Source of the DNA: Gammaproteobacteria bacterium
GTDB taxonomy: Bacteria; Pseudomonadota; Gammaproteobacteria; Burkholderiales; Thiobacillaceae
Assembly (NCBI GenBank): GCA_018820765.1
Contig: JAHJNN010000018.1
Span: forward strand, 62,001-126,000
DNA length: 64,000 nucleotides
Reading direction: 5' to 3'
Shown: positions 49,996 to 57,938 of the stretch, piece after piece
Numbering within the stretch: the first letter of the stretch is position 1
Layout: each line of letters begins with the position of its first letter
Made by a program: the position numbers and the translations under genes
The notes under the pieces: model-generated
Database searches by the model: none
What the model saw: the letters and a program-made list of their open reading frames with translations, nothing else
What the model was told of the DNA's origin: nothing

Positions 49996-52425
49996 CTAAT
50001 TCGCTGGCCATGCAAAGAATCTGCAGGCAGGAAAGCGATTGCATCCCACGAATGCCTTGCCGGTATCCTTCATGGTTTTGCTGACGAGTAGGCCAGTCTT
50101 GCAGTCCGGACAGGCTGCACCTGCCCTGGCGGTACGCATGGGTGTTCCTCGCAACACGACCGCCTCGGTACGCCGAGCTTTGCCAGCCACCTCGTCAGTC
50201 CGCACGCCCGGCTTCCCTTCATCATCCGGCTGGCTGTGCTTACATTCCGGATAGCCTGTACATCCCCAGAATGGCCCCTTGGGGCCTTTCACCAGGCGCA
50301 AGGGCTTCTGGCATCTGGGGCATGGATAGGAAGGCCCTGCCTGCGATTTTGGAAGAGACGCCTCCCGGGCGGCGCCGGGCTTTCCATCGACATCAGGAAG
50401 CGTCGACTTGCACCCTTCCCGGTACGCCGTACAGCCCCAGAAGAAGCCATTCGAACCATCAATTCTGCGCATTGGCTTGCCGCAGGTTGGGCACGCCACG
50501 ACCGAACGACCCTTGGTCGGCAGATCACGAGTCTTTCCAGACGTGGAGATCTGCCGTGTGCCCTTCTGACACTTGATGCCATCAATCACCTGCACCAGCC
50601 ACTCGCCAAGACTGAGCTCAAACTGCGACAACTCGATCTCGCCCTTCTCGATCTGGCTCAGTCGATCTTCCCACTGAGCAGTCAAAACTGGATCTGCAAT
50701 TTCTGGCGAGACCTCCTCGATCAGTCCAATCAGCGCGACAGCTTTCTCGGTCGGCAGCAGTTCCTTCTTTTTGGCGACGATATAGTCCCGCTTGAACAGC
50801 CCCTCGATAATGGCCGAACGCGTTGCATCCGTTCCGATGCCCGCTTTCTCCTTGTTCTTCATCACCGCCTTCCAGCGCGGATCCTCGATCTCCTTGTCGA
50901 TCGACTCCATCGCCGCCAGAAGCGTGCCCTCGGTATAACGCTTGGGCGGTGAGGTCATTCTGTCCTGCACCTCGCAACGCAGGTTTCTGGCTTCCTCGCC
51001 CACACGCACCTTCGGGAGCGTTACTGCCTCAGCCTGGTCATCATCCTTGTCCGTGGGTGCTTTCGTCGCCTCGGGCATGGTCTGCCGCCAGCCGGGAACC
51101 AGCGGCGTCTTGCCGCTCACCCTGAATTTCTCACATTCGCAGATCACTTCGATCACCGTCTTGCTGTACTGGTAATCCCCCAGGAATTGCGCCAGATACC
51201 GTCGACAAACCATGTCGAAGACTGTCCGCTCGGTCGGCGTCATGGCCGACACATCGATGTTCGGGTTTCGCGTCGGAATGATCGCGTGGTGGGCCGTGAT
51301 CTGTTTGTCGTTGAATGCCCTGCCCCGGAAACGCTCATCGGCACCCTTGAGCGCCGACTCGGCAACCGTGGCCAGTGTTGCCAGCTCGGGCTTCGCTCCG
51401 GCGATGGCATTCAGCGTCTCGTTCGATTCGGCCAGCATCGACCGTGGCAGGTATTCGCAATCCGTTCGTGGATACGATGTCGCCTTGTGTTTCTCGTAAA
51501 GTGCCTGCGCAGCATCGAGTACGGCCTGCGCCTTCATACCGAAGCGCGCAGAGGCCTCCCGCTGAAGTGATCCCAGGCTGAATAGCAACGGCGCGACTTC
51601 GCGTTCCTGTGTCGTATCGACAAGGCTCACCTTCCCGGCCTGCCCTGCGACCTGCTTGACCACCGCTTCTGCACTTCCGCGGTCGACGAGACGCCCCTCA
51701 TCGTCGAGAAGCGCCGCTCGCGCCATCCAGGCCATCGGCACGGATGCCCCGCCCATCAGGAAGGTCGCATTGACCCCGAAGTGCGCCTTTGGAACGAACG
51801 CGGCGATGGACCGTTCGCGCCGCACCACCAAAGCCAACACAGGCGTCTGTACACGACCACAATGCAAGGTTCCGTCTTTGCCGCCGGCACCAAATGTCTT
51901 GGTCAAGGCCATGGTGAGATTCATCCCGGCCAGCCAGTCCGCTCGGCTTCGGCCCATCCCGGAGAAATACATCGGCAGCGTCTTCTCGCCCGGCAGGATG
52001 CCAGCCAGAGCCTTCTTCACCGAAGCATCGTCGAACGCTGAAAGCCAAAGGCGCGAAACCTTCCCGCGGTAGCCATTCAGCTGCATCAGCTCCCGTGCAA
52101 TCACTTCGCCCTCACGGTCGGCATCGGTGGCAATGACAACCTCGGTTGCCTGCTTCAACAGCTTCGAGACGATCTTGTACTGATCACGGGTCTGGTCCTT
52201 CACCACCATGTGCCACTCATCCGGCAGCACAGGCAAGTGCGCGATGTCCCAGAATTTCAATGCCGGGTTGTAGTGCTCCGGTTTCGCCTGCTCAACCAGG
52301 TGGCCGATACCCCAGGTTACCGTTACACCGTTACCAGTAATGCATCCTTCGCCCCGTGTCCGAGCACCGATGTGGCTGGCGATTTCTCTGCCTTGTGAAG
52401 GTTTTTCGCAGAGGTAGAGCTTCAC
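49996..52425 (-). CDS. topB: DNA topoisomerase III of the ICE
   Basis: 809 aa, type IA. TOPRIM residues are in KPSQ (N-terminus) and ATDADREGE (D101, D103, E105); the catalytic tyrosine is Y318 in TSYPRTDCEYL. The C-terminus carries three zinc-ribbon repeats (CPTCGKPM, CPRCQKPL with YPEC, CPDCKTGL). It relaxes or decatenates DNA and serves ICE replication or transfer. The start is GTG at 52425. Length is normal for ICE TopB proteins. Confidence 0.95.
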   Translation of the reverse strand: MKLYLCEKPSQGREIASHIGARTRGEGCITGNGVTVTWGIGHLVEQAKPEHYNPALKFWDIAHLPVLPDEWHMVVKDQTRDQYKIVSKLLKQATEVVIATDADREGEVIARELMQLNGYRGKVSRLWLSAFDDASVKKALAGILPGEKTLPMYFSGMGRSRADWLAGMNLTMALTKTFGAGGKDGTLHCGRVQTPVLALVVRRERSIAAFVPKAHFGVNATFLMGGASVPMAWMARAALLDDEGRLVDRGSAEAVVKQVAGQAGKVSLVDTTQEREVAPLLFSLGSLQREASARFGMKAQAVLDAAQALYEKHKATSYPRTDCEYLPRSMLAESNETLNAIAGAKPELATLATVAESALKGADERFRGRAFNDKQITAHHAIIPTRNPNIDVSAMTPTERTVFDMVCRRYLAQFLGDYQYSKTVIEVICECEKFRVSGKTPLVPGWRQTMPEATKAPTDKDDDQAEAVTLPKVRVGEEARNLRCEVQDRMTSPPKRYTEGTLLAAMESIDKEIEDPRWKAVMKNKEKAGIGTDATRSAIIEGLFKRDYIVAKKKELLPTEKAVALIGLIEEVSPEIADPVLTAQWEDRLSQIEKGEIELSQFELSLGEWLVQVIDGIKCQKGTRQISTSGKTRDLPTKGRSVVACPTCGKPMRRIDGSNGFFWGCTAYREGCKSTLPDVDGKPGAAREASLPKSQAGPSYPCPRCQKPLRLVKGPKGPFWGCTGYPECKHSQPDDEGKPGVRTDEVAGKARRTEAVVLRGTPMRTARAGAACPDCKTGLLVSKTMKDTGKAFVGCNRFPACRFFAWPAN

Positions 52426-52507
52426 TCAAGCCGTCCTGAAATCGCAGACACATCAATGAGAGCGTCCCGCGCTTCCAAATGCATCGGGCCCCAGATCGAA
52501 AGGGAAT

Positions 52508-52792
52508 TCATTCCATCCTCCCATTGGTTCGCCATAGCATCATCGCCAGATTGGCAATGTCCACTTCCTGCCCCTTGGCCAGCGGTACCGCAGCGCCCTG
52601 GGCAAGCATGGCATTCCAGATCTTGATGCCCGATTCAGGCTGGTCCCACCCGGTCCAGCCCTCATGCGCTTTCTGCGAGAGCTTCGCCTTCATGGCGCCG
52701 GCAAATTCATCGACTGCCTCATTCAGGCGAGCTACTTCCTGCCGCACCCAATCAGGATCCGGGGCAATTTCCTGCCAGTTCTTGTCTATCAC
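52508..52792 (-). CDS. Small hypothetical ICE protein with GTG start (94 aa)
   Basis: GGGAGGT lies 6 nt before a GTG at 52792, encoding VIDKNWQEIAPDPDWVRQEV to LAMMLWRTNGRME. Helical, with repeated Trp. An ATG just upstream reads only two codons before a stop. It is in the topB operon region; function unknown. Confidence 0.65.
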   Translation of the reverse strand: MIDKNWQEIAPDPDWVRQEVARLNEAVDEFAGAMKAKLSQKAHEGWTGWDQPESGIKIWNAMLAQGAAVPLAKGQEVDIANLAMMLWRTNGRME

Positions 52793-52881
52793 TGCATGAC
52801 CTCCCTGAACCAATGGGGTCCCCCTCAAACGTCGTGTTGAAATAGTCCTGGCTCATAACCTCGACTCAACCCAGCCGCGGC

Positions 52882-53118
52882 CTACAACGGGTCATTCAGG
52901 ACATCGAGAAATCGTGATTCGATCACCTCTCCATCCTGGCTGACCACAATCTTCACTCTTGCCATTGCACCCGGCCGGCCACGCCATCCAAGCCTCATGG
53001 CCTTGAACTCGAACCCATGAAAACATCCCGAGCCCATCCCATGCCGGCACGCATCTTCCGACACCGATTGCAGCACCGCTGCAATCATGTTTTCCTCAGG
53101 CTGGGTTGGGTGTCTCAT
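52882..53118 (-). CDS. Small hypothetical ICE protein (78 aa)
   Basis: MRHPTQPEENMIAAVLQSVS to SRFLDVLNDPL. A beta-rich second half (GRPGAMARVKIVVSQDGEVI) suggests a small folded domain. A purine-rich GGGGGC precedes the start. It lies 8 nt after the end of the secreted 109-aa gene. No family recognised. Confidence 0.6.
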   Translation of the reverse strand: MRHPTQPEENMIAAVLQSVSEDACRHGMGSGCFHGFEFKAMRLGWRGRPGAMARVKIVVSQDGEVIESRFLDVLNDPL

Positions 53119-53126
53119 GAAGCCCC

Positions 53127-53456
53127 CTATTTCTGGACAGGTGAAGCGGGACTGGATGTCGTTGTCCGGTTCAACAGGAAAATCACCGTCGCCTCCCCGG
53201 ATGAGCTTGCAGGGTAGGTCGACATGGACTCAACCCTCCAACCCTGGCCGTACAGGTCCGTCAGACCCGTAGTCCAGAATTTGCTGTAGCCGCGAGCATC
53301 CGGTTCGCCTTCGCACTTGAGGGTTCTGCCCTTGACGCTGACACCTCCGCCCCCCGAATAGGTATTGCACATCATCAGCTCGTGACTTTCAGCAGCAAAT
53401 GCTGAGGAATTGAGCACGAGCGCTGATGTAAGCAGCAGAAAGTGAGCTGTTCGCAT
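53127..53456 (-). CDS. Secreted hypothetical protein (109 aa)
   Basis: A signal peptide (MRTAHFLLLTSALVLNSSAF, cleavage near AFA-AE) followed by an exported domain with a Gly-rich CNTYSGGGGVSVKGRTLKCE stretch containing two cysteines that could form a disulfide. The start overlaps the ssb stop by one base (TGATG). Similar small exported proteins are common in ICE operons; the role is unknown. Confidence 0.7.
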   Translation of the reverse strand: MRTAHFLLLTSALVLNSSAFAAESHELMMCNTYSGGGGVSVKGRTLKCEGEPDARGYSKFWTTGLTDLYGQGWRVESMSTYPASSSGEATVIFLLNRTTTSSPASPVQK

Positions 53457-53842
53457 CAAACACCCACTTCCTGCGCTTTCGGCCTGAATTTCACTTCCTC
53501 CAGACGAGACAGCGACAGATAGACATCGTCGGCATTGAGCTGCATGGTCTTCCGCACTTCGCCAGATTCCTTGTCTGTCCATTCCTGCTCGGCTAGGCGA
53601 CCGGCGACATGCACACGCGCACCCTTGCGCAGGTGCTGGGCAACCTCCTCGCCGCGCTTGTCCCACACCGAAGCATTCATCCAGAACCCACCGGACTGCT
53701 CGAAACCGCCCTGACCATCCGGCTTGTATTCGTCGAAGAACACCCGAATCTCTGCGACCTTTCGTTCCTCGCCCTTGACCAGTACGGTCTTCAGCATAGG
53801 GTTGTCGCCCAAATTGCCTGTGCCACGAAATTCATTGCTCAT
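53456..53842 (-). CDS. ssb: Single-stranded DNA-binding protein of the ICE
   Basis: 128 aa with the OB-fold pattern of SSB (GTGNLGDNPMLKTV, WMNASVWDKRGEEVAQHLRK, RVHVAGRLAEQEWTD). It lacks the acidic DDIPF-like tip of chromosomal SSB, ending FRPKAQEVGV, so it may not recruit the same partners. It lies in the replication block with topB and DUF3158. A short hairpin (ACGCCA/TGGCGT near 53878-53895) precedes its ribosome site. Confidence 0.88.
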   Translation of the reverse strand: MSNEFRGTGNLGDNPMLKTVLVKGEERKVAEIRVFFDEYKPDGQGGFEQSGGFWMNASVWDKRGEEVAQHLRKGARVHVAGRLAEQEWTDKESGEVRKTMQLNADDVYLSLSRLEEVKFRPKAQEVGV

Positions 53843-53909
53843 TGCCTCTTCTCCTTCAGTTGATTAAAAAGAACCCACGCCAAGGGGGTGGCGTACCCAC
53901 TTCATTGCT

Positions 53910-54302
53910 TCAATCCTCACTGTTCAGTTCCTGTGCCATGCGTATTGCCTTTCTGGTCACGACCTCCTTCGCATTCAGCAACCGCACTGCCGCATTGACG
54001 TCCTCAAACCAGTCCTGCTGTGACCGTGTCATTCGGCCCAGCGTCGGCTGGATGCTGTCCCATGTCAGGTGGACATGCTTCACGCCAAAGCTTCGCCACA
54101 TCAGGAAGCGTTGCCCAGTCGATTTCCGGTGATGCAGATACACATACCAGGCATTTCCTGCGGCACTCTTTGAGTGCTCGGACAATTCCTCCATCTCAAA
54201 CACGACCTTCCGGTAGTCACGATGGAGCCGCGCCAACCACTCATCCGCCCCCTTACCCTTAAAAGGCCTTTTATCCGTCTGGATTGATGACAAACCGCTC
54301 AT
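53910..54302 (-). CDS. DUF3158 family ICE protein
   Basis: 130 aa, basic N-terminus then a helical part (SAAGNAWYVYLHHRKSTGQR, VHLTWDSIQPTLGRM). DUF3158 genes consistently sit between TIGR03761 and ssb in PFGI-1-type ICEs. Some members are annotated as integrase regulators, without proof. ATGA overlap with the TIGR03761 gene. Confidence 0.82.
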   Translation of the reverse strand: MSGLSSIQTDKRPFKGKGADEWLARLHRDYRKVVFEMEELSEHSKSAAGNAWYVYLHHRKSTGQRFLMWRSFGVKHVHLTWDSIQPTLGRMTRSQQDWFEDVNAAVRLLNAKEVVTRKAIRMAQELNSED

Positions 54303-55345
54303 AGGAGCGTGTTTTCCTGGTTCAGGTCACTTCCGGCCGTATCCACTTTCCCCTGCGCCACATCCACCAGCAATCGCATCTCTGCCTCACTCACATCCGC
54401 CCGACGACGGCTATGACGCGGTCGCACTTCACCGGTGAAGATCGGTTGCGGCACAGCCCCGAATATTCCAACGGCAGCTTCAACCCGCTTCCTTGCTTCA
54501 TCGCTGGCGCCAGGGAGGAAATCGCTCCTGGATAGCAGGCGCAACTCCTCACGGAGGAGATACTTCTGATAGGGCAAGGTGGACTCGAACAACGCCCGAA
54601 TCCGTTTGGTCATCTGGTACAAGTCTTCCTTCCCTTCGATGTCACCCAGACGATTCTTCTGCACCATCGTCTTGACCACACGCGCATACCAATCAAAGTC
54701 CAGGATCAGATCCACGATCATGTAGCCGTAGGGGCTGCGGAAACCCAGTTCCACTTCCACTGGCGCACGACTCTTCAATACGGACACGCGAAGGCCACGC
54801 GCCTGCAACTTGTCCAGATCGTCCTGGAAATGCTTTCCGGCATGCTCAAGCTGTTGGCGCAGTTCGCCGACCCGATCCGTCACCTGCACCAGAATCCAGT
54901 CCGCATAGGGATTGTCATTGGCCGACAGATTCCAGATTGACCGGAGCACTGCTGCAACCTTCTTCCCGCTGGTGATTCCGTAGCCGCGCGGGCTTTCATC
55001 ACGCGTCCTGCCGATGAACAGTCGGTAGGCCTCCTTGGTATGGATTGCCATCACATCCGTCTCGTCAGCAACAAGGCTGCCGATTGCCTTCAGTGCGCGT
55101 GCCTCATGGTCGGGAACGATCGGGTCAGCGTATTGGCGTTGCTGGCGATTCGCCTGTTCCTGCCGCAGGCGCTCTTCCCTTTCGAGCAGGTCCATGAAAC
55201 GCTCCCAACGAGGATCTTTCTCGTCCGGTTCCTCTGCCTCGACCAAATCTTTCAGAGCATCTCGCTCCCCAGCAATGTCATACCCATCCTCGAACGGCGA
55301 ATCCGCCGAGGTCGGGAACTTGATTTTCGATTTCGGTGTTGCCAT
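54299..55345 (-). CDS. TIGR03761 family integrating conjugative element protein
   Basis: 348 aa. Start 55345 (MATPKSKIKFPTSADSPFED) has GGAG 8 nt upstream; the longer frame to 55486 only translates the tandem repeats. The core (LVADETDVMAIHTKEAYRLF, PRGYGITSGKKVAAVLRSIW, GFRSPYGYMIVDLILDFDWY) is characteristic of TIGR03761, a core ICE gene of unknown biochemical role. It is preceded by two tandem operator-like repeats. Confidence 0.88.
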   Translation of the reverse strand: MATPKSKIKFPTSADSPFEDGYDIAGERDALKDLVEAEEPDEKDPRWERFMDLLEREERLRQEQANRQQRQYADPIVPDHEARALKAIGSLVADETDVMAIHTKEAYRLFIGRTRDESPRGYGITSGKKVAAVLRSIWNLSANDNPYADWILVQVTDRVGELRQQLEHAGKHFQDDLDKLQARGLRVSVLKSRAPVEVELGFRSPYGYMIVDLILDFDWYARVVKTMVQKNRLGDIEGKEDLYQMTKRIRALFESTLPYQKYLLREELRLLSRSDFLPGASDEARKRVEAAVGIFGAVPQPIFTGEVRPRHSRRRADVSEAEMRLLVDVAQGKVDTAGSDLNQENTLL

Positions 55346-55366
55346 CAAATGTCTCCGTCTATAGTC

Positions 55367-55482
55367 ACCACTTCTTGCTGCGCCACCTTCCGGCTGGCTG
55401 AATCTGTTGGCACTGCCAACAGAAACCACTTCCTGCTGCGCCACCTTCCGGCTGGCTGAGTCTGTTGGCACTGCCAACACCC
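55367..55482. repeat. Two tandem 58-bp repeats, each with a 17-bp perfect palindrome
   Basis: Two nearly identical copies with a 58-bp period (from 55367 and 55425) lie just upstream of the TIGR03761 gene. Each contains TGTTGGCACTGCCAACA (55405-55421 and 55463-55479). The spacing and symmetry suggest paired binding sites for a dimeric regulator, or ParB/replication-type iterons. Confidence 0.8.
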
Positions 55483-55507
55483 ACACTTCCTGTGGCCGTG
55501 GCTCTGG

Positions 55508-56914
55508 TCATTCCTTTCCCCAAATGCTCTGGCGCAGTTCGGTCAGCTTGATCCGGGCGGAATCCCGGTTTGTCGCAACCTGTGTTTGTGGCTCCTCGAT
55601 CAGGCGCTTTCGCTGTTCCAGTATTTCCTGCCGACGCTTTCGATCTGCTGCAACCCGATGGGCATACTCAGGTTCAAATGTCCCTGCCTGTTGTCTAGTT
55701 TTCAGGGTTCGCAGGTAGCCGATTGCGTTCTTGACGTGGCCGTCCTGCATCTGGCCTGCCAGCTCGTCGAGGATGATTTGAGGATTGGGGCTGCCGTGCA
55801 GAATCTGCCGTGCGGTCTGTTTCTCGCCGGGAAGCAGCTTGTCCGGATAGATCAGGTTTTCCAGATCAGCACTTGCTGGCGCAGTTCGGATGGTTTTGGG
55901 GAAATCGAATACGCCCACCCCCTCCAGGCTGTTATGGAGGGGGTGGTATGGAGTATTTATTTCCTTATTAGAGTGAGTTGCTGTTTCCGCAGAACTTGTT
56001 TCGCGGAAAGGTGAACTGTTGTCTTGCGGTTCCGGCAACTCTTGATTTACGGTTCCGGCAACTCTTGTTACGCGTTTTGAGCAACTCTTGTTTGTCGGAT
56101 TCCGACAATCCAGTTTGTTGGATTCCGACAAACTGTGGAATTCATTGGCTTCCAGGCTGATTTTTGCCGGCAGTGTTGTCAACATAATGCGTGACAACAA
56201 CTGGGATTGCATACGGCTTTCCCGCACCTCTTCCATCATGCCGGACTCGATCAGTTTGGCTCGGGCATTCATCAACATGCGACGGCCAAAATGGAGATGG
56301 ATCAGTGATTGGCTGGTTGGGCTGCTGAACCAGCCTTCCTCGTCAACTTCGTTCCGGGATAATGTCTGCCGCAGCCGATTGAACAGGCTGGACATGTAGA
56401 GACCCGCCAAGGCGCTGTCCGCCGTCCACGCAAAAGGGGCGTAGAACATCACCGGTTTACCGAGCAGCGTTTTCAGCACCCGGTCTTCCCATGACCAGGG
56501 ACGGTAGGTGGTATTGGCATACTGGCACAGCTTCAAAGCCAGACGGTCAAGATCAACCCTGAACCAGAGTTTGGCTGGCATGCCGCGTCTCGATTCCTGC
56601 AAGATGCCGTCTTTCAGAAGCACTTTCCGAGATGTTTCAATCTCCCGGACGCTCAATCCGGCGACCTGCTTCCATTCCTTCGAAGTCTTCCAGAACCACC
56701 CTCCGCGATTGGGCTGCTTGTCCAGGACCACACGGGTCATGAACATCGCGTGTCCAAGCATCAGGGCGGCTTTGGGAGAACCCGTCAATTCGGCGAGGGA
56801 GGGGTAATACGCCACGTAGCGGTTACCAAGCGCCGACAGGAGGTCTTTCACCCCTTGGGCCAGGTTTTCGTTCACCCGGCTCGATTCTGCGGCTATGGCG
56901 TATGCGTGGGGCAT
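55508..56914 (-). CDS. STY4528 family pathogenicity-island replication protein
   Basis: 468 aa. The first 260 residues hold paired winged-helix-like domains (GWFWKTSKEWKQVAGLSVRE, LRQTLSRNEVDEEGWF); the rest is a variable linker and basic coiled C-terminus (ADRKRRQEILEQRKRLIEE). STY4528 proteins are replication-linked ICE factors. An N-terminal stretch is repeated in the smaller protein encoded just upstream. It follows in the conserved parA-parB-DUF2857 order. Confidence 0.87.
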   Translation of the reverse strand: MPHAYAIAAESSRVNENLAQGVKDLLSALGNRYVAYYPSLAELTGSPKAALMLGHAMFMTRVVLDKQPNRGGWFWKTSKEWKQVAGLSVREIETSRKVLLKDGILQESRRGMPAKLWFRVDLDRLALKLCQYANTTYRPWSWEDRVLKTLLGKPVMFYAPFAWTADSALAGLYMSSLFNRLRQTLSRNEVDEEGWFSSPTSQSLIHLHFGRRMLMNARAKLIESGMMEEVRESRMQSQLLSRIMLTTLPAKISLEANEFHSLSESNKLDCRNPTNKSCSKRVTRVAGTVNQELPEPQDNSSPFRETSSAETATHSNKEINTPYHPLHNSLEGVGVFDFPKTIRTAPASADLENLIYPDKLLPGEKQTARQILHGSPNPQIILDELAGQMQDGHVKNAIGYLRTLKTRQQAGTFEPEYAHRVAADRKRRQEILEQRKRLIEEPQTQVATNRDSARIKLTELRQSIWGKE

Positions 56915-56923
56915 CTTCTGGTC

Positions 56924-57364
56924 CTAGATGACCTGCCCCCACTTGGCTTCTGCCTGATCCGATAGCAACTCAAGGATGCGATCCACTCGAATCTTGAACC
57001 AAAGCTCGGCCGGCAAGCCAGCCCGCCGCTCAATCAGAACATCCAGCTCACGCAGGATGCGGCGAGCTGTTTGCTGCTCGAAGCGGGTCAGCCCCGTTTC
57101 AGCCTTCCATTGATCCCCGGTCTTTCTGAACCAGCCTTCCGCGTCTTTCGGAAGGCGTTCTGTCGTGTAGATCGCATATGACAGGAACAGTGCCGCCACT
57201 GCGCTGCCTGTCAGACCCACATAGGCACGCTGGAACACAATCGGCTCATCGAATATGTCCAGCAACATTGCTGGGCTGATCGTGTTGTAGACGGCCTGAT
57301 CGTCTGTCGATGGATTCATTGGCAGACAGTCCGGAGGAGTGGCACGGGTTTTGTTTCTGGCCAT
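56924..57364 (-). CDS. Small paralogue of the STY4528 replication-protein domain (146 aa)
   Basis: Residues about 55-140 (ALFLSYAIYTTERLPKDAEG, WFRKTGDQWKAETGLTRFEQ, LPAELWFKIRVDRILELL) match the N-terminal domain of the 468-aa protein next door in pattern and spacing. AAGGAAGCACC-ATG fixes the start. It could be an accessory or regulatory copy of the replication domain. Confidence 0.75.
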   Translation of the reverse strand: MARNKTRATPPDCLPMNPSTDDQAVYNTISPAMLLDIFDEPIVFQRAYVGLTGSAVAALFLSYAIYTTERLPKDAEGWFRKTGDQWKAETGLTRFEQQTARRILRELDVLIERRAGLPAELWFKIRVDRILELLSDQAEAKWGQVI

Positions 57365-57380
57365 GGTGCTTCCTTTTGGG

Positions 57381-57938
57381 TTAGCTGAACTCATTGACGG
57401 TGGCGTACAGCCCGTCGAGGGAATGGCTGCTGAAAAACCCATGCAGAAGAATGAGTTTTTCGCGGAGAGTGGTGATCTCGGGGTATTCCTCATTCATCCC
57501 GAACCAGCATTGGTGGATCAGATCTCGGACGCTTTCATCTGGTAACGCGACACGGCCGGTTTTGCGGTCATTCTTGAGGAGCTTGCGGTAGGTCTGGATG
57601 ACACGCGGGTCGGTCGATGGGAACAATTGGTTCAGCATCGACTGGCTGGCACCATTCTGGATGCAATACACCAGATGCTCGGTTTCCTGCTTGCGCCGAA
57701 ACAGGGTTTCGATTCCGAGTTCGAAACCGCCCTCATCGATCGAGAAATGGATGTCGGGATGGCCTGATGAGGCCAGGTGCAGAATTTCATTGATGGCGAG
57801 ACCGCGCAACCGATCCATGGACCGCGGACAAGCCCCCTTTTCCAGCAGTACGGCAAGGTCGCCACGCTCAAGCTGCTCGATCAAGTGCATAAGCAGCGAG
57901 GCTCTCAGCGTATTGTCGGTGACGCGAACCATCATCAT
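57381..57938 (-). CDS. DUF2857 family ICE protein
   Basis: 185 aa, helical (LEKGACPRSMDRLRGLAINE, HLVYCIQNGASQSMLNQLFP). DUF2857 genes follow parB in SPI-7/PFGI-1-type elements. The helix pattern near the middle suggests DNA binding, possibly of the FlhC-like type; function unproven. ATGA overlap with parB. Confidence 0.85.
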   Translation of the reverse strand: MMMVRVTDNTLRASLLMHLIEQLERGDLAVLLEKGACPRSMDRLRGLAINEILHLASSGHPDIHFSIDEGGFELGIETLFRRKQETEHLVYCIQNGASQSMLNQLFPSTDPRVIQTYRKLLKNDRKTGRVALPDESVRDLIHQCWFGMNEEYPEITTLREKLILLHGFFSSHSLDGLYATVNEFS

